Made by a program: the position numbers and the translations under genes. 10,593 bases of DNA from Pseudomonadota bacterium (GTDB lineage Bacteria; Myxococcota_A; Polyangia; Polyangiales; Polyangiaceae), in the NCBI GenBank assembly GCA_023411445.1, contig JAEYOT010000591.1:1-10593 (forward strand). The letters are read 5' to 3'. This document shows, piece after piece, positions 1-5,049 of this stretch. A model generated the notes under the pieces. It saw only the letters and a list, made by a program, of their open reading frames with translations, did not search any database and was not told where the DNA came from. Position 1 is the stretch's first letter. Every line of letters begins with the position of its first letter.

Positions 1-100
1 ACATTATTCCTGGTTCAGGAATGAGCAGTCGGGGTGCCACAACGGGGTGACCGATGGAACACTCTCCCTAATGGGCGATCATGGAGGCGGGCCTCCGAGC

Positions 101-128
101 GATAATTAAAAATGTGTCGATAATTTAA
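101..128 (+). promoter_or_regulatory. AT-rich direct repeat upstream of the Fic gene, candidate promoter/operator
   Basis: Two copies of CGATAATT lie 18 bp apart (100-107 and 118-125) in an AT-rich patch just before the Fic gene. Each contains GATAAT, which matches the TATAAT -10 box at five of six positions. If 119-124 is the -10, transcription would begin near 131 and give a ~30-nt leader before the ATG at 161. TTAAA (106-110) and TTTAA (124-128) also form a loose inverted pair. No good -35 hexamer is visible. Because the Fic protein ends in a winged-helix-like domain, the repeats could be an autoregulatory operator; that is inference. Confidence 0.35.
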
Positions 129-160
129 CTTTGCGGCACCGGTTGTTAAACTCGGCAAGC

Positions 161-1408
161 ATGCGCCAGCTGAAGAGCGATCGAAGCGGCCGGTTGACCG
201 ACGCTTCCTACGACGGGTCCCTCATCCAGGCCTTCCTTCCGCGCGACCTGCCGCCAGAACCACCGCTGGCGCTCACACCTGAAGACGAGAATCTGATCGC
301 CCGAGCCAATCAGGCGATTGGAAGACTCGAGGGCATACGCTCGACCCTTCCGGACGCAAAGCTGTTCACCTACTTTTACGTCCGGAAGGAAGCCGTCCTC
401 TCTGCGCAGATCGAGGGAACGCAGTCATCGCTGTCGGACCTACTTCGCTTCGAGAGTGGGGTGATGCCGGGCGTGCCACTCGACGAGGTCGAGGAGGTCT
501 CCGATTACATCGCCGCGATGGAGATGGGCATGGTTGCACTGAGCACGGGCAGATCGATCGAGCCCGAGCTCATCCGCAACGTGCACTGGACTCTGACCAA
601 GAGCGGCCGAGGCGCACATCTCACGCCCGGCAAGCTTCGAGACGAACAGAACTGGGTTGGGGGCGCCTCCCCGTTGAGCGCCGAGTACGTCCCTCCGCCT
701 GCTGCGCGCGTCCCTGATCTCATCGAATCACTCACGCGTTATATCCGCGAGTCCAAGGCGCCGACGTTGGTCAAGGCTGCGCTGGCGCACGCTCAGTTCG
801 AGACCATTCACCCATTTTTCGACGGGAACGGTCGCCTGGGTCGTTTGCTCGTAACGCTTATCCTCCAAGCCGAGCAAGTGATAATGGAGCCGCTTCTCTA
901 CCTGAGTCTCTACTTCAAGCAACACCGAAGCGTTTACTACGAGAGCCTACAGCGCGTTCGGTTCGATGGAGACTGGGAACAGTGGCTCCGATTCTTCATG
1001 CAAGGCGTGCTCGAAGTCTCGCAGCAGGCGGTCGAGACCGCATCGCAATTGCTCAAGCTGGTCGACACAGATCGAGCGCGCATTCGCGGCGAGCTGAAGA
1101 CGTCAGCTAGCTCCGCGCTCCGCGTCCTCGACGCGCTGGCACGACGTCCGGTCACGACCGCAAAGCAAGTGGCTCTAGCAAGCGGCGTCACGCTTCCGAC
1201 CGCGCTGTCTACCCTCGCCGCCTTCCAAGCGAAGGGGATCGTCGCCGAACTTACGGGCGGAAAGAAGAATCGCCTCTTCGCGTACTCGGGCTACCTCGAC
1301 GTAATCAACCGAGGTACCGAGCTGGGAGCGCCCGAACCGCGGCCCTCGACGACCGAAGGCGCGACGGCATCGCGCTTGTCCGATGTCGCCTCGCCGCCAT
1401 GGCGATAG
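161..1408 (+). CDS. Fic-domain AMPylase-type protein with N-terminal inhibitory motif and C-terminal winged helix
   Basis: Fic proteins transfer AMP (sometimes other phosphate-containing groups) from a nucleotide to a hydroxyl side chain of a target protein, and act in the cytoplasm. Numbering from the ATG at 161 (415 aa), the catalytic motif HPFFDGNGR is at 217-225, with catalytic His217 and the acidic and Asn residues of the loop intact. SAQIEG at 81-86 fits the inhibitory [S/T]xxxE[G/N] helix placed before the Fic core, as in class II Fic proteins, so the enzyme is probably self-inhibited through Glu85. PGKLRDEQNWVGG (156-168) is the usual conserved segment before the core. Residues ~315-380 look like a winged helix. 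The family normally ends near RGTE (384-387); a 28-residue low-complexity tail follows here. An in-frame TTG at 131 would add 10 residues. I preferred the ATG because the candidate -10 places the transcript start near 131. No Shine-Dalgarno is obvious at either start. GC is lower than in the genes to the right. Target unknown; no partner gene is adjacent. Confidence 0.93.
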   Translation: MRQLKSDRSGRLTDASYDGSLIQAFLPRDLPPEPPLALTPEDENLIARANQAIGRLEGIRSTLPDAKLFTYFYVRKEAVLSAQIEGTQSSLSDLLRFESGVMPGVPLDEVEEVSDYIAAMEMGMVALSTGRSIEPELIRNVHWTLTKSGRGAHLTPGKLRDEQNWVGGASPLSAEYVPPPAARVPDLIESLTRYIRESKAPTLVKAALAHAQFETIHPFFDGNGRLGRLLVTLILQAEQVIMEPLLYLSLYFKQHRSVYYESLQRVRFDGDWEQWLRFFMQGVLEVSQQAVETASQLLKLVDTDRARIRGELKTSASSALRVLDALARRPVTTAKQVALASGVTLPTALSTLAAFQAKGIVAELTGGKKNRLFAYSGYLDVINRGTELGAPEPRPSTTEGATASRLSDVASPPWR

Positions 1409-1435
1409 GGCACCTGACCACTCCACCCGCCCATC

Positions 1436-1456
1436 AAAAACCCAATGAACATTGGG
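1436..1456 (-). terminator. Rho-independent terminator of tRNA-Arg
   Basis: On the minus strand a perfect 7-bp stem, CCCAATG-TT-CATTGGG (1456-1441), is followed directly by TTTTT (1440-1436). It starts 11 bases beyond the tRNA CCA end, which fits termination of a monocistronic tRNA transcript. On the plus strand no T run directly follows the hairpin, so it probably does not serve the Fic gene. Confidence 0.75.
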
Positions 1457-1467
1457 CTCTCGGCTTT

Positions 1468-1544
1468 TGGCGCACCCGGCATGATTCGAACATGCGACCC
1501 CCGGATTCGTAGTCCGGTGCTCTATCCAGCTGAGCTACGGGTGC
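1468..1544 (-). tRNA. tRNA-Arg (anticodon ACG), CCA encoded
   Basis: The minus strand folds into a complete 77-nt cloverleaf. The acceptor stem is GCACCCG (1544-1538) with CGGGTGC (1478-1472). The D arm contains AGCTGGATA, the anticodon stem is CCGGA/TCCGG, and the loop CTACGAA gives anticodon ACG (1510-1508). The T arm is GCATG-TTCGAAT-CATGC, the discriminator base is G at 1471, and CCA is encoded at 1470-1468. ACG is normally edited to ICG and reads CGU/CGC/CGA arginine codons. A weak -10-like TATCAA lies at 1563-1558 on the same strand, the right distance for a short leader, but I see no clear -35. The tRNA's 3' side faces the lower-GC Fic gene, the side on which tRNA-targeting integrases usually insert. 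Confidence 0.96.
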
Positions 1545-1649
1545 GTGAGGGAGGCGCTTGATAGCACGACAAATCCGAATGCGAGAGGAAAACGCTCGGG
1601 GTCGTGCGAGTGTTTTGTTGACCCACGGGCCGATGACCGTCGCGAGAGC

Positions 1650-1664
1650 CTGAAAACTTTTCAG
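1650..1664. promoter_or_regulatory. 7-1-7 palindrome, candidate activator site
   Basis: CTGAAAACTTTTCAG is a perfect inverted repeat of 7 bp around one central base. Its centre (1657) lies about 149 bp upstream of the start expected from the sigma-54 promoter at 1780-1795. That is a normal distance for an enhancer-binding activator. It also lies ~110 bp upstream of the divergently read tRNA, so a role there cannot be excluded. Confidence 0.35.
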
Positions 1665-1734
1665 AGCGCGTCAGCAGCCGTGACATGCGAGCCAGGGCGC
1701 GGAGCCCGCGATGTAGGCGGCGGCGTCAGCCAAA

Positions 1735-1749
1735 TCAGCAAGTAGCTGA
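1735..1749. repeat. Short inverted repeat TCAGC-N5-GCTGA
   Basis: TCAGC (1735-1739) and GCTGA (1745-1749) form a 5-bp dyad with a 5-base centre, about 30 bp upstream of the -24 element of the sigma-54 promoter. It may be a protein-binding half-site pair or chance. Its position inside the putative control region is the only reason to list it. Confidence 0.2.
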
Positions 1750-1760
1750 ATTTATTGATC
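1748..1760 (-). promoter_or_regulatory. IHF-like site
   Basis: Read on the minus strand this is GATCAATAAATTC. It matches the ATCAA-N4-TT core of the IHF consensus WATCAANNNNTTR, with mismatches at the first and last positions. It lies between the palindrome at 1650-1664 and the sigma-54 promoter, where DNA bending commonly helps activator looping. The motif is short and AT-rich, so chance occurrence is possible. Confidence 0.25.
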
Positions 1761-1779
1761 TTCTATGCTGGAAACAATT

Positions 1780-1795
1780 TGGCACGGAGACTGCT
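1780..1795 (+). promoter_or_regulatory. Sigma-54 (-24/-12) promoter
   Basis: TGGCACGGAGACTGCT matches the sigma-54 consensus TGGCACGNNNNTTGCW at every defined position except one (C for the first T of TTGC). The invariant GG (1781-1782) and GC (1793-1794) have the required 10-bp separation. Transcription should begin near 1806 and run rightward. No plus-strand gene lies within 800 bp and the next gene is antisense, so the product is probably a small RNA or a transcript antisense to the cytochrome gene. Sigma-54 promoters always need an activator ATPase; the upstream palindrome is a candidate binding site. Confidence 0.6.
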
Positions 1796-1805
1796 TTAGG
1801 CCTCG

Positions 1806-1930
1806 GCGACTCCGGGCTGCACCCCAGGGTCCCTTTAGCTTACGGCCGACTGCCCGCACCACGGGCGCTTCCTTCGCTTCAGCTTCTTGTTCTTTGCCGC
1901 TTCCTTAAGAGCTTCTTTCTAACTTTTTCG
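1806..1930 (+). ncRNA. Candidate sigma-54-driven small RNA
   Basis: This is the segment downstream of the sigma-54 promoter. The first part is G/C-rich with a GCCCG-N5-CGGGC hairpin at 1853-1867. It is followed by a pyrimidine-rich region with GCTTC at 1867, 1876, 1882, 1899 and 1911, including two CTTCCTT stretches that could pair with purine-rich ribosome-binding sites. A T5 run sits at 1924-1928, but only a weak AAGA/TCTT stem (1907-1917) precedes it, so the 3' end is uncertain. Transcription could instead continue to the inverted repeat at 1959-1994. No known RNA family is recognised. The call rests on the promoter, the absence of a reading frame and composition only. Confidence 0.3.
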
Positions 1931-1958
1931 GTGCATGCCGCAAGGGCCCGACGAGCAG

Positions 1959-1994
1959 ACCTCGCCGGGTCTTCGCACTTTGTGGGGGCGAGGT
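1959..1994. repeat. 8-bp inverted repeat, possible terminator hairpin
   Basis: ACCTCGCC (1959-1966) and GGCGAGGT (1987-1994) are exact complements around a 20-base loop. A smaller AGACC/GGTCT stem (1957-1961 with 1968-1972) overlaps and could compete with it. No T run follows on either strand, so this is not a classical terminator. It does lie downstream of the minus-strand cytochrome gene and at the far end of the candidate small RNA, so it could mark the 3' end of either. Confidence 0.3.
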
Positions 1995-2050
1995 AGGTCC
2001 CAGGGAGACAACGGGAACGTGGCCGCTTCAATTCCCCGTGGAGGCCGCCG

Positions 2051-2110
2051 CGGAGGCGTCAGTTCCCGGGCGCGCGGGCGCGGAGGCGTCAGTTCCCGGG
2101 CGCGCGGGCG
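2051..2110. repeat. Perfect 30-bp tandem duplication across a stop codon
   Basis: Positions 2051-2080 and 2081-2110 are identical over all 30 bases (unit begins CGGAGGCGTC and ends CGCGCGGGCG). Read on the minus strand the unit carries the last codons of the cytochrome P460-like gene (ending R-A-P-G-N), its TGA and the following bases. The stop and tail codons therefore exist twice. The first stop met (2091-2089) ends the protein, leaving the second copy as untranslated 3' sequence. Because 30 is a multiple of three, the copies stay in frame. Confidence 0.95.
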
Positions 2111-2586
2111 ATGACGCCGAACAGAAAGTCCGTGGGGGCTAGCGCGTGGCAGCGCACGCAACGCGCGGTGTCGACCGGCAGGGCTGTGCCGCGCGCGTCC
2201 AGCGAGAGCGCTGTCCAGGCTCCGTTCTGCTTCTCCAGCACGTAGACGCCCCGGAGGTCGCCCGCCGGCGTCTCGTGAAACGCCGCGACGCGCGCGCCGT
2301 CTGGCATCGGGCTCTCGGTGGCGAGCGCGCGGTACGGCTCCGCCGATGCCGGCTCTACCCGCACCCGAATGCGCGTGCCGTCGCGGTAGTGCTGCAGGGC
2401 CGGGACTGGCGGCGCGACCTCCGGCCAGGTCTGCGCCTGCGCGAAGGCGGGCCAAGTGGCGAGCGCGGGGCGGGCTTTGGCGGGGGCGGCCGCAGGCTCG
2501 GCCTCGAAGCTCGAGACGCCCACGGGAGTCGCGGGCGCCGCGCTGCACGCCGGCAGCGCCACCAAAAGAGCGATGGCTGCGCGCAA
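2089..2586 (-). CDS. Monohaem cytochrome P460-like lipoprotein
   Basis: A 165-aa exported protein. Residues 1-14 form a short lipoprotein signal with lipobox LPAC (Cys14), predicting a lipid anchor facing the periplasm. An Ala/Pro-rich linker follows to about residue 60. The domain from ~62 to 157 has features of the cytochrome P460 family: a MPDGARV segment (94-100), a VYVLEK segment (114-119, where P460 proteins carry a Lys near the haem) and a late CVRCH haem-c motif (143-147) followed by D153, F154 and F156. Family members bind one c-type haem and some oxidise hydroxylamine or nitric oxide; whether this one does is unknown. The start is TTG at 2586, chosen because it gives an intact signal peptide; the ATG a few bases upstream is in another frame. 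It is divergent from the PDZ-thioredoxin lipoprotein, with only 26 bp between the starts. Confidence 0.75.
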   Translation of the reverse strand: MRAAIALLVALPACSAAPATPVGVSSFEAEPAAAPAKARPALATWPAFAQAQTWPEVAPPVPALQHYRDGTRIRVRVEPASAEPYRALATESPMPDGARVAAFHETPAGDLRGVYVLEKQNGAWTALSLDARGTALPVDTARCVRCHALAPTDFLFGVIARAPGN

Positions 2587-2612
2587 GAGACGCGCATGGT
2601 ACCACGCGGAGC

Positions 2613-3497
2613 ATGCGCCGCTTCACGCTGCTGCTGTGCGGATCGCTCGCCGCGTGCGCGGGTGACGGCGCGAAGCGGGCTCCCGCCGCGTCGATTCCTC
2701 ACACGGCTTCGACCGAGGGAACGGCGCCGCGCCAGGTGCCGCCGGCGAGCGAGCCGGCCAGCGCCACGACGGGGCCGGGCTGGCTGGGCGTAGAGCTCGC
2801 GAAGCGTGAGGGAGCGGAGGGCGGCGTCTTGCTGCGCACCGTGATGCGCGACTCGCCGGCCGCGCGCGCCGGTCTGCAGGATGGCGACATCGTGCTGAGC
2901 GTGGGGGGGCGCGGCGTGGCGCTGCCCAGTGAGCTGCGCGAGCTGATCGGGGCCGCTGGCGCGGGCGCACGCGTCAGCCTGGCAGTGCTGCGCGGCGAGC
3001 AGACGCGCCTCTTCGCAGTGGAGCTCGAGGGCCGGCCGAACGAGGACGAGGCGATGCGCAAGTCCTACGTCGGCGCGCAGGCGCCGGACTTTGGCGCGCT
3101 CGTCACCGTGCAGGGCAGCGTGACGCCCAGCTTGCCCGCCTTGAAGGGGCGGGTCGTGGTGCTGGAGTTCTGGGCCAGCTGGTGTGGCGTGTGTCACGCG
3201 CTCGCGCCGCTGCTCAGCGGCTGGCACGATCGCTACTCCGCGCAAGGCGTCACGGTGCTGGGCGTCACGACGGATCCGGTAGAGCTGGCGGGGCGCACGG
3301 CGGGGCAGGTCGGCATGTCCTACCCGCTCGCCAGCGATGGTAGCGGCGAGATGCTGCGCGCCTACCGCGCCTACGCGCTGCCGACCCTGTTCGTCATCGA
3401 CAAGCAAGGCACGGTGCGCGACGTCTTGATCGGCTACAGCTCGCCGCGCCTGCGCCAGATCGAGGAGCTGGTGCAAAAGCTGATCGCCGAAGGCTGA
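2613..3497 (+). CDS. Lipoprotein with PDZ domain fused to TlpA/thioredoxin-like domain
   Basis: A 294-aa protein with a lipoprotein signal (lipobox LAAC, Cys15), so probably anchored in the envelope facing the periplasm. A Pro/Ala/Thr-rich linker runs to ~55. Residues ~57-139 form a PDZ domain (WLGVEL, then SPAARAGLQDGDIVLSV). Residues ~153-294 form a TlpA/AhpC-TSA type thioredoxin fold: QAPDF at 156-160, FWASWCGVCH with the CxxC pair Cys191/Cys194, and cis-Pro257 in ALPTLF. Such domains reduce or exchange disulfides, often in cytochrome c maturation. The PDZ part may recruit the C-terminus of a client protein. ATG 2613 is chosen because it starts directly at the signal peptide; the open frame extends upstream only through sequence antisense to the cytochrome gene. 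GGAG sits one base before the ATG, too close to be a good ribosome site. The carboxyltransferase gene follows after 20 bp. Confidence 0.88.
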   Translation: MRRFTLLLCGSLAACAGDGAKRAPAASIPHTASTEGTAPRQVPPASEPASATTGPGWLGVELAKREGAEGGVLLRTVMRDSPAARAGLQDGDIVLSVGGRGVALPSELRELIGAAGAGARVSLAVLRGEQTRLFAVELEGRPNEDEAMRKSYVGAQAPDFGALVTVQGSVTPSLPALKGRVVVLEFWASWCGVCHALAPLLSGWHDRYSAQGVTVLGVTTDPVELAGRTAGQVGMSYPLASDGSGEMLRAYRAYALPTLFVIDKQGTVRDVLIGYSSPRLRQIEELVQKLIAEG

Positions 3498-3517
3498 CGC
3501 CGCGCTACCCTGCAAGC

Positions 3518-5047
3518 ATGGATGACGAGAGCCTCCGAGCCGCGCTAGCGCGCGCTCAAGCTGGCGGCGCCGCCAAGTACCACCAGAAGAACGCCGAGCA
3601 GGGCAAGCTGTTCGCGCGTGAGCGCATCGCCCGCTTGGTCGACACGGGCAGCTTCGTGGAGGACGCCACGCTGGCCAACGCGCTCGCGGAGGACCTGCCT
3701 GCGGACGGCGTCGTCACGGGCGTGGGTAAGGTGGCAGGTCGCACCGTCGCGGTGATGGCGAACGACTCCACCGTGAAGGCCGGCTCCTGGGGCGCCCGCA
3801 CGGTGGAAAAGATCTTGCGCGTGCAGGAGACCGCGCAGCGCCTGAGCTGCCCGCTGCTGTACTTGGTGGACTCCGCAGGCGCGCGCATCACCGATCAGGT
3901 GGAGATGTTCCCGGGCCGGCGCGGCGCGGGGCGCATCTTCAAGAATCAGGTGGCCATGAGCGGGCGGGTGCCGCAGCTCTGCCTGCTGTTCGGTCCGTCC
4001 GCCGCGGGCGGTGCGTACATCCCCGCGTTCTGCGACGTGGTGGTGATGGTCGAGGGCAACGCCAGCATGTACCTCGGCTCACCCCGCATGGCAGAGATGG
4101 TGATCGGGGAGAAGGTGACGCTGGAGGAAATGGGCGGCGCCAAGATGCACACTGAGGTCTCCGGCTGCGGCGATCTGCTGGTGAAGACGGAGGACGAGGC
4201 CATCGCCTTCGCCAAGCGCTACCTGTCCTACCTGCCGCAGAGCTTCGAAGGGGAGCCGCCGCTCGCGGAGCCCAAGCCGGTCGCTGCGGACGCCAAGCCG
4301 ATCGGTGAGATCGTGATCGCCGACGAGAACAAAGCGTTCGACATGAAGCAGGTGATCGCGGCGGTGGTGGATGAGCACAGCTTCCTCGAGCTGAAGCCGC
4401 GCTTCGCGCGGGAGCTCATCACCGGCTTCGCTCGCATCGAGGGGCGCGTGGTCGGCATCGTGGCCAACCAACCCAAGCACTTGGGCGGCGTGCTGTTCGT
4501 GGACAGCGCGGACAAAGCCGCGCGCTTCATCTGGCTGTGCGACGCCTTCAACGTGCCCTTGCTCTACTTGGCGGACGTGCCCGGCTTCATGATCGGCACC
4601 AAGGTGGAGCGCCAGGGCATCATCCGCGCCGGCGCCAAGATGATCGCCGCCGTGAGCGAGGCCACGGTTCCGAAGATCTCGGTGATCGTCCGCAAGGCCT
4701 ACGGCGCTGGGCTGTACGCCATGTGCGGCCCCGCCTTCGAGCCGGACGCGTGCTTGGCGCTGCCGACCGCGTCCATCGCCGTGATGGGCGCGCAGGCGGC
4801 GGTGAATGCGGTCTACTACAACAAGATCCAAGAGGTGCCGGCCGGGCCCGAGCGCGACGCCTTCGTGGAGAAGCTGCGCGCCGAGTACCGTGAAGACGTG
4901 AACCTCACGAAGCTCGCCAGCGAGCTGGTGGTCGACGAGGTCGTCCCGTTCGATGGCTTGCGGCGCGAGCTTTCGCGGCGCTTCGCGCTCTACGCTCAGA
5001 AGTCGGAGCCTCGGCCACCCAAGAAGCACCTCGTGCCGCCGATGTGA
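3518..5047 (+). CDS. Acyl-CoA carboxylase, carboxyltransferase (beta) subunit
   Basis: A 509-aa cytoplasmic enzyme subunit that moves the carboxyl group from carboxybiotin to an acyl-CoA (propionyl-, methylcrotonyl- or longer acyl-CoA class). The N-terminal carboxyltransferase lobe (~20-245) contains YLVDSAGARITDQVEMFPG (115-133), a segment leading to IFKNQ, and SAAGGAYIPAF (161-171), whose glycines form an acyl-CoA oxyanion hole. The C-terminal lobe (~260-500) contains LADVPGFMIG (351-360) and RKAYGAGLYAM (392-402), which supplies the second oxyanion site. The length is normal for the PccB/MccB/AccD family and no key segment is missing. The substrate cannot be set from this sequence alone. 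No biotin carboxylase or biotin-carrier gene is present in the window, so its partner must lie elsewhere. It is probably co-transcribed with the upstream PDZ-thioredoxin gene (20-bp gap). No Shine-Dalgarno is evident before the ATG. Confidence 0.95.
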   Translation: MDDESLRAALARAQAGGAAKYHQKNAEQGKLFARERIARLVDTGSFVEDATLANALAEDLPADGVVTGVGKVAGRTVAVMANDSTVKAGSWGARTVEKILRVQETAQRLSCPLLYLVDSAGARITDQVEMFPGRRGAGRIFKNQVAMSGRVPQLCLLFGPSAAGGAYIPAFCDVVVMVEGNASMYLGSPRMAEMVIGEKVTLEEMGGAKMHTEVSGCGDLLVKTEDEAIAFAKRYLSYLPQSFEGEPPLAEPKPVAADAKPIGEIVIADENKAFDMKQVIAAVVDEHSFLELKPRFARELITGFARIEGRVVGIVANQPKHLGGVLFVDSADKAARFIWLCDAFNVPLLYLADVPGFMIGTKVERQGIIRAGAKMIAAVSEATVPKISVIVRKAYGAGLYAMCGPAFEPDACLALPTASIAVMGAQAAVNAVYYNKIQEVPAGPERDAFVEKLRAEYREDVNLTKLASELVVDEVVPFDGLRRELSRRFALYAQKSEPRPPKKHLVPPM

Positions 5048-5049
5048 CG

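Larger units (their letters stand above)
1545..2050. other. Gene-poor interval of ~500 bp between tRNA-Arg and the cytochrome gene
   Basis: I found no convincing protein gene here. The open frames on both strands lack recognisable domains, good starts or third-position GC bias. Base composition is unusual: the line 1741-1800 has 24 G+C in 60, far below the flanking genes. The interval instead holds short regulatory-looking elements, listed separately: a palindrome (1650-1664), an inverted repeat (1735-1749), an IHF-like site (1748-1760), a sigma-54 promoter (1780-1795), a pyrimidine-rich segment (1867-1928) and an 8-bp inverted repeat (1959-1994). Together they suggest a non-coding transcription unit. 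Confidence 0.6.

Noticed and set aside
7..21. Inverted repeat TTCCTG-GTT-CAGGAA at the left edge.
   Set aside because: Six-base arms with a 3-base loop and no T run or adjacent gene to give it meaning; could be chance.
2..109. Open frame running from the window edge to TAA at 107-109, possibly the end of an upstream gene; another ends at TGA 48-50.
   Set aside because: Only ~35 codons, no recognisable motif, and two competing frames are open in the same stretch; cannot be supported without sequence to the left.
161..1408. Fic gene as half of a toxin-antitoxin pair.
   Set aside because: The inhibitory helix is within the same protein and no small partner gene lies on either side.
1757..1906. 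Minus-strand Lys/Glu-rich frame of ~50 codons through the GCTTC tract.
   Set aside because: No start codon within the frame and no ribosome site; the residue bias follows from the GAAGC repeats.
1545..1996. Two plus-strand frames (66 and 103 aa) in the interval after the tRNA.
   Set aside because: They overlap the sigma-54 promoter and hairpins, lack domain-like sequence, and the region has non-coding base composition.
2355..3515. Long minus-strand frame (386 aa) across the PDZ-thioredoxin gene.
   Set aside because: It is the GC-rich antisense shadow of a gene with intact lipobox, PDZ and WCGVC motifs; its own translation is Arg/Ala/His-rich without domains.
4079..5029. 316-aa minus-strand frame opposite the carboxyltransferase gene.
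   Set aside because: Typical His/Leu/Arg-rich shadow of a high-GC gene; the plus-strand gene is unambiguous.
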